Source: CAZOBJ01 sp964577825 (GTDB lineage Bacteria; Planctomycetota; SZUA-567; JAFGNG01). Taken from it: a stretch of DNA of 24,244 bases. Below, piece by piece: positions 1 to 6,226 of this stretch (the stretch's first letter is position 1; each line of letters begins with the position of its first letter). The translations under genes were made by a program, and so were the position numbers. The stretch is taken from positions 1 through 24,244 of the forward strand of contig CAZOBJ010000045.1 in NCBI GenBank assembly GCA_964577825.1, written 5' to 3'. The notes below the pieces were generated by a model. It made no database searches, was not told the DNA's origin, and saw only the letters and a program-made list of their open reading frames with translations.

Positions 1-412
1 GAAGGTTCGCGTCGGCCTGATCCACCGGGCTTTCAAGTGCGGCCACGCGGACAGGGCGGTCAGCGTCCCGTGCCCGGCCTTCAGGGTCAGCGGTGTCTGG
101 TCGGTCGCCAGTGGGCCTGTCCCGATCCGCCTCCGGATGGCGCGCGTGATACAGGGCCTCAGGCGAGCGTGCGGGCTCGCCCGTCTCCGCCGGGCGGTCG
201 TCGTTCCGGGGCGCCCGGTCGCCCTCCGGATGACGCGCGTGATACAGGGCCTCAGGCGAGCGTGCGGGCTCGCCCGTCTCCGCCGGGCGGTCGCCGTCTC
301 GATCCCGCATGGCGGGTTCGGTCGCTCCAGCGGGCCGGTGGAGCCCTGCTGCAACGAGCAGCGCTCCCGCGGCGAGCGCTGTGGCGAGCATGCCCACAGG
401 TAAACGTTTCAT
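1..412 (-). CDS. Secreted repeat-containing protein, 3' end missing at window edge
   Basis: An open frame runs from an ATG at 412-410 to the left edge without a stop (137 codons visible). A good ribosome binding site, AAGGAGA, sits just upstream. The first 30 or so residues look like a signal peptide: MKRLP, then a long Ala/Leu/Val core ending around PAGA. The rest is hydrophilic, rich in Arg, Asp, Glu, Pro and Ala, and holds two nearly identical copies of a segment containing RPAETGEPARSPEALYHARH, 31 residues apart. I recognise no family. The gene starts 37 bases after the anti-sigma gene on the same strand, so it is probably the third gene of that operon. It may be an exported protein whose synthesis or sensing is linked to the sigma factor (inference). 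The C-terminal part, which might carry the functional domain, lies outside the window. Confidence 0.7.
   Translation of the reverse strand, partial: MKRLPVGMLATALAAGALLVAAGLHRPAGATEPAMRDRDGDRPAETGEPARSPEALYHARHPEGDRAPRNDDRPAETGEPARSPEALYHARHPEADRDRPTGDRPDTADPEGRARDADRPVRVAALESPVDQADANL
130..293. repeat. Two-copy direct repeat, about 71 bases, period 93
   Basis: Positions 130-200 and 223-293 are identical except for one base (140 versus 233). The period of 93 bases is exactly 31 codons, so the repeat keeps the minus-strand frame of the secreted protein and duplicates a protein segment. The near identity at DNA level suggests a recent duplication. Confidence 0.9.
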
Positions 413-449
413 GCCGCGTCTCTCCTTGTTCTGGACTCGTTCTCCACGA

Positions 450-1019
450 TCAGGTGCTGTTCTCGGGGATGGTGACCGGCTCAAGCGCGCGCAGCTCCGA
501 GGCGAACGCGTCCAGGAGCTCCATGGCCTGTTCCGGCCCGGTGAGCGTCTCGCTGCCAGCCGCATACGTGCCGTTGGCATAGTCGAGCAAGGCGTCGGCC
601 GCCTGGAGGTCCTCATCGACGCGGTCCACGAGCTGTCCGATGTCGGGCGCATGCGGCGGTGGCTGCGGATGGGGCTCCATGAGCACCGCGAACGCGAGAA
701 GCACCGCCGCGGCCGTGGCGACCGCGGTCGCGCCCAGGCGCAAGGCCTGCGCGTGGAGGATCTTACCTCGTCGCAGGGCCGCGGATTCGCGCACAAGCCG
801 GTGGCGCACCTGCAGCGGTGGCGCGGCCGGGACGCGGTTCGTTCGGTATGTGCCCAGCGTGGAGCGTAGGGCCTGGGCCTCCTCTCGACAAGCGGCGCAG
901 GCGCTCAGGTGTTCGGCCAGGCGCGAGCGCAGCGCGTCCGACGCCTCGGCGCTCTCCTGCAGGAGCAGGGCGTTGCGCGCCTGGGAGCAGGTCAGCGCCT
1001 CGTGGGGTTGCTCGCTCAT
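450..1019 (-). CDS. Zinc-finger anti-sigma factor (zf-HC2 type), membrane-anchored
   Basis: This 189-residue protein has the N-terminal zinc anti-sigma signature H37-x3-C41-x2-C44, with C11 as a possible extra ligand. A basic linker and a single hydrophobic segment follow at about residues 93-114, then a Pro/His-rich stretch and an acidic C-terminal domain presumably outside the membrane. In this family the N-terminal domain binds and inhibits the cognate ECF sigma factor, and the outer domain senses a signal. The start MSEQ overlaps the sigma factor stop in an ATGA arrangement, which implies translational coupling and a matched pair. A longer open frame upstream runs antiparallel through the sigma gene and was rejected in favour of the coupled start. 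Confidence 0.85.
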   Translation of the reverse strand: MSEQPHEALTCSQARNALLLQESAEASDALRSRLAEHLSACAACREEAQALRSTLGTYRTNRVPAAPPLQVRHRLVRESAALRRGKILHAQALRLGATAVATAAAVLLAFAVLMEPHPQPPPHAPDIGQLVDRVDEDLQAADALLDYANGTYAAGSETLTGPEQAMELLDAFASELRALEPVTIPENST

Positions 1020-1594
1020 TCGTCCAGCTCCTTTTCCAGGTCCGCCAGGTTGGCCCGCAGCGCGAGCGTGGCCCGGTGCATGTGCGAAAGCGCGGTGTTG
1101 AGCGGGATCACCAAAGTGTCCGCGATCTCCCGAAAGGTCAATCCGCCCTCTTCGCGCAAGAGAAACACCTCTCGATGCTTGTCCGGCAGCACGGCCACGG
1201 CTGAGGCGATGCGGCCGGCCAGTTCCCGGTCCGCCTGATGCTGCAGCGGATCTCGCCCGGGATGCGACAGTCGCTCCTCCTCGGAGTCGCCCAGCGCTCG
1301 TTCGCGCCGGCGGCCGCGGCGGCGGATGCGATCCAGGGCCCGGCTGCGCGCGAGGGTGAACAACCACTGGCGCATTTTGCCGCGGTGGTCGTACCGGTCC
1401 AGGTCGCGCGCCGCCTGCATGAAGGTGTCTTGGAGCACGTCCTCGGCCTCGTGCGCGCCCACGCGCGCGCGCAAATATCCGAACAAGGCCGGCGCGTGCC
1501 GATCATAGAGCGCGCCGAGCGCTTCGGCGTCGCCCCCGAGATAGGCGCGCACCAGCGCTCCGTCGTCTGGGACCGTGCCCATGGCGGCGTCCAT
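1016..1594 (-). CDS. ECF-family RNA polymerase sigma factor
   Basis: This 192-residue protein has the two-domain layout of an extracytoplasmic function sigma-70 factor. Region 2 spans about residues 14-80 (YDRHAPALFGYLRARVG, EAEDVLQDTFMQAARDLDRYD, RQWLFTLARSRALDRIRRR). Region 4 spans about residues 127-178 (LPDKHREVFLLREEGGLTFREIADTL), a helix-turn-helix that reads the -35 element. It directs RNA polymerase to its own promoters and is presumably held by the anti-sigma factor encoded immediately downstream with a 4-base overlap. The start may be at 1594 or at the second Met (1582); neither has a strong ribosome binding site. Its regulon is unknown, but the secreted repeat protein downstream is a likely member. 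Confidence 0.93.
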   Translation of the reverse strand: MDAAMGTVPDDGALVRAYLGGDAEALGALYDRHAPALFGYLRARVGAHEAEDVLQDTFMQAARDLDRYDHRGKMRQWLFTLARSRALDRIRRRGRRRERALGDSEEERLSHPGRDPLQHQADRELAGRIASAVAVLPDKHREVFLLREEGGLTFREIADTLVIPLNTALSHMHRATLALRANLADLEKELDE

Positions 1595-1621
1595 CTATAT
1601 GCGAACGCTGTACATGCCCCC

Positions 1622-1650
1622 ATTATTGCGCATCCGTCGGACGCGGACAA
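1622..1650 (-). promoter_or_regulatory. Candidate promoter for the sigma/anti-sigma operon
   Basis: Read on the minus strand, TTGTCC (1650-1645), a 17-base spacer and AATAAT (1627-1622) lie just upstream of the sigma gene. This resembles a housekeeping sigma-70 promoter more than an ECF promoter. The assignment is by eye only. Confidence 0.4.
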
Positions 1651-1668
1651 GCATGCAGCGGATTTAAC

Positions 1669-1697
1669 TTGACGGAGCGTCCGTCTGTCGATATGTA
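1669..1697 (+). promoter_or_regulatory. Weak candidate promoter for the STAS-folD-like pair
   Basis: TTGACG at 1669-1674 and TATGTA at 1692-1697 are separated by 17 bases. The -35 element is good and the -10 element poor. It lies between the divergent sigma gene and the STAS gene, where a promoter is needed. Confidence 0.3.
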
Positions 1698-1750
1698 GGG
1701 GCCTACCACGCAGACAGGCGTGGGTCCACTGGTCAATAGAGGGAGCGAGC

Positions 1751-2062
1751 GTGACCACGGAGGCGAATGACTTCGAGCTTCGCAACGGCGTCCTGTTCGT
1801 GAACCGGCAGGCGTTGTACGACCATGATCTGTGCTTTGACGAGGCCTGCAGGGAGCTCCTGGAAGAGCCCGAGCAGGATTTGCTCATCGACCTCAGCCAC
1901 AGCACCTATATCGACAGCACCTATGTGGGCCTGCTCGCCGCGGCGTTCTTCCAGGCCCACGCCTGCAAGAAGAAGCTGCGCGTGCGCGCCAGCCCGGAGG
2001 TGGCCAAGGTGCTGCGCGCGGTGGGCTTCGAGGAGTTTGTACCCGTCGAAGAGGTAGGCTGA
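1751..2062 (+). CDS. STAS-domain protein (anti-sigma factor antagonist-like)
   Basis: This 103-residue protein is a single STAS domain. It contains LLIDLSHSTYIDSTYVGLL, where D55-S56-T57 aligns with the Asp-Ser-Ser phosphorylation site of SpoIIAA-type antagonists, followed by a typical helix and LRVRASPEVAKVLRAVGFEEF. In that family the protein binds an anti-sigma kinase or another partner, and phosphorylation at the second hydroxyl residue (here T57) switches binding. No partner-switching kinase is visible in the window. Translation starts at GTG 1751, supported by GAGGGAG a few bases upstream. The next gene begins one base after this stop, so the two are very probably translated together. 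A general signalling or scaffolding role is also possible. Confidence 0.8.
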   Translation: MTTEANDFELRNGVLFVNRQALYDHDLCFDEACRELLEEPEQDLLIDLSHSTYIDSTYVGLLAAAFFQAHACKKKLRVRASPEVAKVLRAVGFEEFVPVEEVG

Positions 2063-2063
2063 G

Positions 2064-2990
2064 GTGGGCCGCATCCTGTCCGTGTGCGAACTTGCGGACG
2101 CGATTGCGCGCGAGGCGGCCGATCAGACGCGGCTCCTGGTCGAGCGCGGGGTCCGCCCGCGCGTGGTCGCCGTTCGGGCGGGCGGCTCTCCCACCGCTGC
2201 TTGGATGGCCCGCCGCTGGTCTCGCGCCTGCGAAGCGAGCGGCATCACCTTCACGATCCTCGAATTCCCGGCGTCCGCCTCGGCAGCGGACCTGGCGACC
2301 CGTCTGGGCGATCTGGGCCGCGACGCGTCCGTGACCGGGGTCTGTCTTCTGCCGGACATACAGGGAGACATCGACCGAGGCAGGGCAGCGCGGAGCTTGC
2401 CGCGGGCCAAGGACGTGGAAGCCGTGCATCCGCGCAACCTTGCACGCGTTCTGGTCGAGCCCGAGTCCGCCCTGGCGCCCTCGGTGTGCGCCGCGGTGCT
2501 CGGGTCCCTGATCACGCACGAGGTGGACCTGTACGACGTGCCCGTACTCGTTGCGGGCCCGGTGGCGAGTCTCGGGCTACCTCTGGCCGCAAGCCTGGCC
2601 CAGCGCCATGCGGCCGTGCTTCTCGCGGACAGCGAAGGCAGCGGATGGCAGCAGCTTATCTCCCAGGCGCGGGTGATTGTGGCCGCCGGCTTGCCTCAGG
2701 GCGCGGTGGACGCGCCGCAGATCGCCGAGGAGGCGGTACTCCTGGACCTGGGCCCGCCGGGTCCCGGGGCCGGCCAGGAGCTCGGGGCCGGCCGGGGCGC
2801 GTTCACGGCCGCGGCCACAGAGCGAGCACAGGCGGTCTTGCCTGCCGGCGCGATCGACCCCCTGGCGGACGCGTACTTTGTGCACAATGCGGTCGTGTGC
2901 GCGCGCGAGCAGGAGGCCGATGCCGCTGCCGGCCAAGGTCGCTCATCTGGCCCCTGGCGACGAGGGTCGCAACCCGGGCGACACAACTGA
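2064..2990 (+). CDS. FolD-like protein lacking catalytic residues (probable pseudoenzyme)
   Basis: This 308-residue protein follows the FolD layout. It has an N-terminal substrate domain (RPRVVAVRAGGSPTAAWMAR, then KDVEAVHPRN near residue 120) and a C-terminal Rossmann part (VLVAGPVASLGLPLAASLA, ARVIVAAGLP, VLLDLG). FolD normally interconverts methylene-, methenyl- and formyl-tetrahydrofolate. Here the ungapped alignment around PTAAWMARRWSRACEASGI puts Met48 and Trp52 where E. coli FolD has its active-site Tyr and catalytic Lys. The LVQLPLP motif is LLPDIQ, losing the Gln, the Gly-Arg-Ser cofactor loop is Ala-Gly-Pro, and the C-terminal PGGVGPMT motif is gone. The conserved Asp of KDV remains. 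Normal catalysis is therefore unlikely. It starts at GTG one base after the STAS stop. The last 20 or so residues are a low-complexity tail. Confidence 0.7.
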   Translation: MGRILSVCELADAIAREAADQTRLLVERGVRPRVVAVRAGGSPTAAWMARRWSRACEASGITFTILEFPASASAADLATRLGDLGRDASVTGVCLLPDIQGDIDRGRAARSLPRAKDVEAVHPRNLARVLVEPESALAPSVCAAVLGSLITHEVDLYDVPVLVAGPVASLGLPLAASLAQRHAAVLLADSEGSGWQQLISQARVIVAAGLPQGAVDAPQIAEEAVLLDLGPPGPGAGQELGAGRGAFTAAATERAQAVLPAGAIDPLADAYFVHNAVVCAREQEADAAAGQGRSSGPWRRGSQPGRHN

Positions 2991-3005
2991 TTTCCGGAAA
3001 ATGGG

Positions 3006-3034
3006 TTGACGCAGGCCCTGCCCACATGCAGAAT
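3006..3034 (+). promoter_or_regulatory. Sigma-70-type promoter for the small basic protein
   Basis: TTGACG (3006-3011), a 17-base spacer and CAGAAT (3029-3034) lie in the gap between the folD-like gene and the small basic gene. The expected start near 3041 leaves a leader of about 50 bases before the ATG at 3094. Confidence 0.6.
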
Positions 3035-3093
3035 CTGTGCCTTCCTAATGCAAGGTACCTGCGCGCAGACGATTGAGCCAAGGAGTGCGACGC

Positions 3094-3258
3094 ATGTCGC
3101 GACACACCAAAAAGGCCGAACGCGACGCCCTGGCCAAGGCCCGGCGTAAGACGCGCCGCAAGCTGCGGGCCAAGCAGAAGGCGCGATACACGGACCGCAA
3201 GGGTCTGGGGATTCGGCGCAAGACCCATCCGCACCGCGCGGCCTCAGCCAAGCGCTGA
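3094..3258 (+). CDS. Small, highly basic 54-residue protein
   Basis: This 54-residue protein begins MSRHTKKAERDALAKARRK and ends HRAASAKR. By my count it has 23 Lys or Arg and only three acidic residues. The ATG at 3094 is chosen over an upstream TTG (3073) because AAGGAG sits about eight bases before it. The first 35 residues could form one long charged helix, and the tail resembles the loops of ribosomal proteins. It probably binds nucleic acid, possibly as a ribosome-associated or nucleoid protein. I could not fit it to bS21 or another named ribosomal protein. It has its own promoter and stands alone between two operons, which suggests high, independent expression. Confidence 0.7.
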   Translation: MSRHTKKAERDALAKARRKTRRKLRAKQKARYTDRKGLGIRRKTHPHRAASAKR

Positions 3259-3286
3259 GCGATTGCTTTCCAGAGAGTGCCTCAGG

Positions 3287-3679
3287 TCATTGTAGGGGAG
3301 GGTGCTCGGGCAGCGCGGCTGCCGAAGGAGGCGTAACTCGTTGCGCCCGCCGGGATGCGCTCTCGGGGACGTTCGCCCGCGCGCGAGCCAGGCTCGCGCG
3401 CGCATCGGCCAACAGGGGCGGCTCGCGCCCGGTCAGCAGGCCCGCGTACTCCAGGGCCCAGACCGCGCGCCGGTACTGCTCGGCGGCCTGGGGCCAACGC
3501 TCCGCGCGTTCGTAGCGCTCGCCCAGGTCGGTCGCATAATGGGCGATGTCGTACAAGCTCATGCCCGGCGCGGCCATGCGCGCCTCCAGGCGGGCGGCGC
3601 GCTTGTCCAGCGGATCGTCCCCGCATCCGCACACAAGAAGCGCCGACAGGCAGGCTGCGAGCGCGACGCAATGGTTCAC
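3287..3679 (-). CDS. Small putative lipoprotein
   Basis: This 130-residue protein starts at GTG 3679, with GAGGGG about six bases upstream, 10 bases after the FliG-like stop. The N-terminus is a short hydrophobic signal (VALAACLSALLVCGC) whose lipobox V-C-G-C19 would lipidate Cys19, although the n-region lacks a positive charge. The mature part has one helical region with a TPR-like feel (RYERAERWPQAAEQYRRAVWALEYAGLL) and a Pro/Ala-rich C-terminus. A tetratricopeptide-like fold is inference only. An in-frame ATG further upstream (3706) would overlap the FliG-like gene and remove the signal peptide, so it is less likely. It is co-transcribed with the FliG-like gene and may work with it. Confidence 0.6.
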   Translation of the reverse strand: MNHCVALAACLSALLVCGCGDDPLDKRAARLEARMAAPGMSLYDIAHYATDLGERYERAERWPQAAEQYRRAVWALEYAGLLTGREPPLLADARASLARARANVPESASRRAQRVTPPSAAALPEHPPLQ

Positions 3680-3689
3680 AGCCGGCCCC

Positions 3690-4451
3690 TCATACGAGCT
3701 CGCCATCGCGGTCGAGCAGGATTTGCCCACGCGCCTGCATGCCGAGGGCCTGCTCCACAACTTCGCCCTGGGCGCGCTCGACCTCCCGCAGGCTCACGCG
3801 CTGAAGGGCGTCGATCTCTTCGCGCACGAGCTGTGCACGGCGGTCGCTGAGATTATCCAGAAATCGGTCGCGCAGGTCCGGCACGGCCACCTTGAGCGCC
3901 AAGGCCAGGGTGGGGGTCTCGATCTGGCCGGCCAGGGCCTGGATGGCCCGGTCCGAGGCGTGCAGGAAGTCGTCGAGCGTGAACATGAACCGCCGAAGCC
4001 GGTTGTAGAGCTCGGGCTCGGCCTCGGAGATCATGCGCCGCGTGTGCGGGCTCGCGTGGCGCAGCATGGCCGCGGCGACGTGCGGGCCGCCGTAGCGCAG
4101 CGTGCGTGCGGAGGGTCGGCCGGCGCCCTCGGAGGAGCGCGCGCCCGCGCGGGCGAAGGCCACGGCTTCTTGGCGGGTGGGCGCCAGGCGCTCGCGCAGG
4201 CCCTCGGCCACGCTGCGCAGGGTCTCGCGGGGCACCGCGCGCGCGCCACGCATGGCCTTGAGCACCGCGGTGCGCACGGGCGGGGTGAAGTCGGCGAGCA
4301 CCTGGGCCGCGAGCGCCCGGTCCGTGTGCGCCAGGACCAAGCTCACGGTGCTCACGCTCTCGTCGGTCAGCGCTTGGCTGAGCCTGCGCGCATCCATCTC
4401 GCGCAGAAAAGCGAACAGGTTGGCGTCTTCCTGGGGTGCAGCGGGCTCCAT
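3690..4451 (-). CDS. FliG-like protein without the N-terminal FliG domain
   Basis: This 253-residue protein matches the middle and C-terminal domains of the flagellar switch protein FliG. The middle-type repeat begins LFAFLREMDARRLSQALTDE. A linker follows, then a clear C-terminal match: RFMFTLDDFLHASDRAIQAL, LALALKVAVPDLRDRFLDNL, REVERAQGEVVEQAL. FliG is normally about 330-350 residues; the N-terminal domain that docks on the MS ring is absent. The EHPQ surface motif of the middle domain is replaced by DESV. No other flagellar gene is in the window. The start at 4451 is set by AAGGAGC upstream; a longer frame to 4529 has no such site. It could be a flagellar paralog encoded apart from its cluster, or a FliG-derived protein with another job, perhaps with the adjacent lipoprotein. 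Confidence 0.75.
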   Translation of the reverse strand: MEPAAPQEDANLFAFLREMDARRLSQALTDESVSTVSLVLAHTDRALAAQVLADFTPPVRTAVLKAMRGARAVPRETLRSVAEGLRERLAPTRQEAVAFARAGARSSEGAGRPSARTLRYGGPHVAAAMLRHASPHTRRMISEAEPELYNRLRRFMFTLDDFLHASDRAIQALAGQIETPTLALALKVAVPDLRDRFLDNLSDRRAQLVREEIDALQRVSLREVERAQGEVVEQALGMQARGQILLDRDGELV

Positions 4452-4635
4452 GGTGGGTGGGCTCCTTCCGTGCGGTTGCTCCAAGCGGATGCGTCGAATC
4501 GCGTCTGACGCAGAGGTCGCAGACACCATCTTCTATGTCCGAGGGGGTGAATGCAAGCCCTGGACCGTGTGGCGGCGTGAAGCCGAGGCCGGGCGCTGTG
4601 CGACCGGGCGTCGCCTTGAGCAGCGCGTTTTTCGC

Positions 4636-4663
4636 TTGCCAAGGCGTGCGGCGGACCTATACT
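4636..4663 (+). promoter_or_regulatory. Promoter of metK
   Basis: TTGCCA (4636-4641), a 16-base spacer and TATACT (4658-4663) match five of six consensus bases at each element. Transcription would begin near 4670, leaving a leader of about 95 bases before metK. Confidence 0.75.
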
Positions 4664-4679
4664 GAGTTATCTTCGATTC

Positions 4680-4736
4680 TCCCGTGCTTCGGGGCCGCGA
4701 CCGGAACCGGTTGCGGAAGGCTGGAACAGCAACACC
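4680..4736 (+). promoter_or_regulatory. Structured 5' leader of metK, candidate cis-regulatory RNA
   Basis: Three hairpins follow each other in the leader. The first is CCCG/CGGG (4681-4684 with 4690-4693). The second is a 10-base-pair stem CCGCGACCGG/CCGGTTGCGG (4695-4704 with 4707-4716, one G-U pair). The third is a short GCTG/CAGC stem (4720-4723 with 4727-4730). GGAAC occurs at the apex of both later hairpins (4703-4707 and 4723-4727). GTTGC (4710-4714) could instead pair with GCAAC (4729-4733), giving a mutually exclusive fold. I could not match it to a known SAM riboswitch consensus, so a regulatory role is inference. The AAGGAGAG ribosome binding site lies downstream. Confidence 0.4.
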
Positions 4737-4764
4737 AACAGCGACATGATGAAGGAGAGTATCG

Positions 4765-5913
4765 ATGCGGACGTTGTTCGCTTCCGAGAGCGTTGCCAAG
4801 GGCCATCCGGACAAGATGGCCGACCAGATCTCGGATGCCGTGCTGGACTACATTCTGGGGCGGGACAAGCAGGGCCGGGTGGCCTGCGAGACCCTGGTGA
4901 CCACGGGGCTCATCATGGTGGCGGGCGAAATCACCACCTCCTGCCAGCCGGACATCCCGGAGATCGCGCGCGACGTGGTGCGCGAGATCGGATACACGAG
5001 CTCGAACATGGGGTTTGACTGCGACACCTGCGGGGTGCTCACCAGCATCGACAAGCAGAGCAGCGACATCTCCCAGGGCGTGACCCCGGACGCGGATCGC
5101 GAACAGGGTGCGGGCGACCAGGGGGTCATGTTCGGCTACGCGGTGGACGAGACGGACGCCTTGATGCCCATGACCCTGGAGCTCGCCCATCGCCTGGTTA
5201 TGAAGCTGGCCGAGGTGCGCGAGAACGGAGAGCTCCCCTACCTGCGGCCCGACGGCAAGAGCCAGGTGGTGATCGAATACGAGGACCGCAAGCCGGTGCG
5301 CGCACACACCGTGCTCGTATCCAACCAGCACGCCGAGGACGTCGGGTACGAGCAGCTCAAGGAGGATATTGTCCGATCAGTGGTGAGGACCGTGGTCCCC
5401 GGGCACCTGCTCGACGAGAACACCATCTACCACGTCAACCCCACCGGCCGATTCGTGATCGGCGGGCCGCACGGCGACTGCGGGGTGACCGGCCGCAAAG
5501 TCATTGTGGATACCTACGGCGGCAAGGGCGCCCACGGCGGTGGCGCCTTCAGCGGCAAGGATCCGAGCAAGGTGGACCGGTCCGCCGCGTACGCGGCGCG
5601 CTGGGTGGCCAAGAACATCGTGGCCGCAGGGCTGGCTCAGGAGTGCCTGCTGCAGGTCTCCTATGCGATCGGGGTGGCCGAGCCGCTGTCGGTGAACGTG
5701 TACACTCACGGCACCTCCGAAGTCCCGGAGGAGCGCCTGGTCGAGCTCGTCAACAAGCACTTCGACCTGCGGCCGGCCGCGATCATCGAGCGGCTGGACC
5801 TGCTACGGCCGATCTACCGCAAGACCGCCGCGTACGGGCACTTCGGGCGATCGGACCCGGACTTCACCTGGGAGCGCACCGACATGGCCGACGCCCTGCG
5901 CAAGGAAGCCTGA
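4765..5913 (+). CDS. metK: S-adenosylmethionine synthetase
   Basis: This 382-residue protein makes S-adenosylmethionine from methionine and ATP, releasing phosphate and diphosphate. All three repeated domains are present. The ATP-binding GHPDK motif is at residues 13-17, followed by DQISDAVLD. The signature hexapeptide region GAGDQGVMFGYA starts at residue 116, and the phosphate-binding loop GGGAFSGKDPSKVDRSAAY lies in the C-terminal half. The length is normal for bacterial MetK. The ATG at 4765 has a strong AAGGAG upstream. It has its own promoter and a structured leader. SAM is the methyl donor for RsmG, encoded further on. The next gene, nfu, follows after 66 bases. Confidence 0.97.
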   Translation: MRTLFASESVAKGHPDKMADQISDAVLDYILGRDKQGRVACETLVTTGLIMVAGEITTSCQPDIPEIARDVVREIGYTSSNMGFDCDTCGVLTSIDKQSSDISQGVTPDADREQGAGDQGVMFGYAVDETDALMPMTLELAHRLVMKLAEVRENGELPYLRPDGKSQVVIEYEDRKPVRAHTVLVSNQHAEDVGYEQLKEDIVRSVVRTVVPGHLLDENTIYHVNPTGRFVIGGPHGDCGVTGRKVIVDTYGGKGAHGGGAFSGKDPSKVDRSAAYAARWVAKNIVAAGLAQECLLQVSYAIGVAEPLSVNVYTHGTSEVPEERLVELVNKHFDLRPAAIIERLDLLRPIYRKTAAYGHFGRSDPDFTWERTDMADALRKEA

Positions 5914-5979
5914 GTGCCGGCACCGCCCCGGGTGACACTAGGTTGACGGGAGAGGGGGCTGCTGCGGAAAGGAACGACC

Positions 5980-6219
5980 ATGGTGGACAAGAACAAGGTT
6001 CAGACCGTCATCGACCAGATTCGTCCGATGCTCCAGGCGGACGGCGGCGACATTGAACTCGTGGACGTGACCGACGACGGGCTCGTCAAGGTCCGGCTCC
6101 AGGGCGCGTGCGCGGGTTGCCCGGGCGCCCGGATGACCCTGCAGATGGGCGTGGAGAAGCGCCTCAAGGAGACGGTGCCCGAAGTGAGCGGCGTGGAAGC
6201 GCTCAACTTCACCGAATAG
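5980..6219 (+). CDS. Nfu/NifU C-terminal domain Fe-S cluster scaffold
   Basis: This 79-residue protein is a stand-alone NifU C-terminal domain. It has the family signatures LQADGGDIELVDV and GACAGCPGARMTL, where C44 and C47 form the CxxC that holds a transient 4Fe-4S cluster between two subunits. Such proteins pass clusters from the assembly machinery to target enzymes. AAAGGAA lies upstream of the ATG. The metallophosphoesterase gene starts 7 bases after its stop, so they share a transcript. No other Fe-S assembly gene is in the window. Confidence 0.93.
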   Translation: MVDKNKVQTVIDQIRPMLQADGGDIELVDVTDDGLVKVRLQGACAGCPGARMTLQMGVEKRLKETVPEVSGVEALNFTE

Positions 6220-6226
6220 TCCTGCC

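Larger units (their letters stand above)
4452..4764. other. Divergent intergenic region, FliG-like gene / metK
   Basis: This 313-base stretch has no gene. The left part (4452-4630) is the upstream region of the minus-strand FliG-like gene. It contains a 6-base inverted repeat (4490-4495 with 4507-4512) and only a weak minus-strand promoter candidate (TTGCAT at 4556-4551, GAAGAT at 4533-4528). The right part holds the metK promoter and structured leader, listed separately. Confidence 0.7.

Noticed and set aside
130..293. CRISPR-like or mobile-element repeat
   Set aside because: There are only two copies, the period is a whole number of codons, and both lie inside one reading frame; it is an in-gene duplication.
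1020..1367. Upstream extension of the anti-sigma frame
   Set aside because: It runs through the sigma factor gene in another frame; the ATGA-coupled start with the zinc motif is the normal arrangement.
3094..3258. Small basic protein as ribosomal protein bS21
   Set aside because: The order of basic residues and the missing bS21 N-terminal pattern do not fit; only composition is similar.
4680..4736. metK leader as a SAM-I riboswitch
   Set aside because: I could not find the conserved SAM-I junction sequences or the expected four-way layout.
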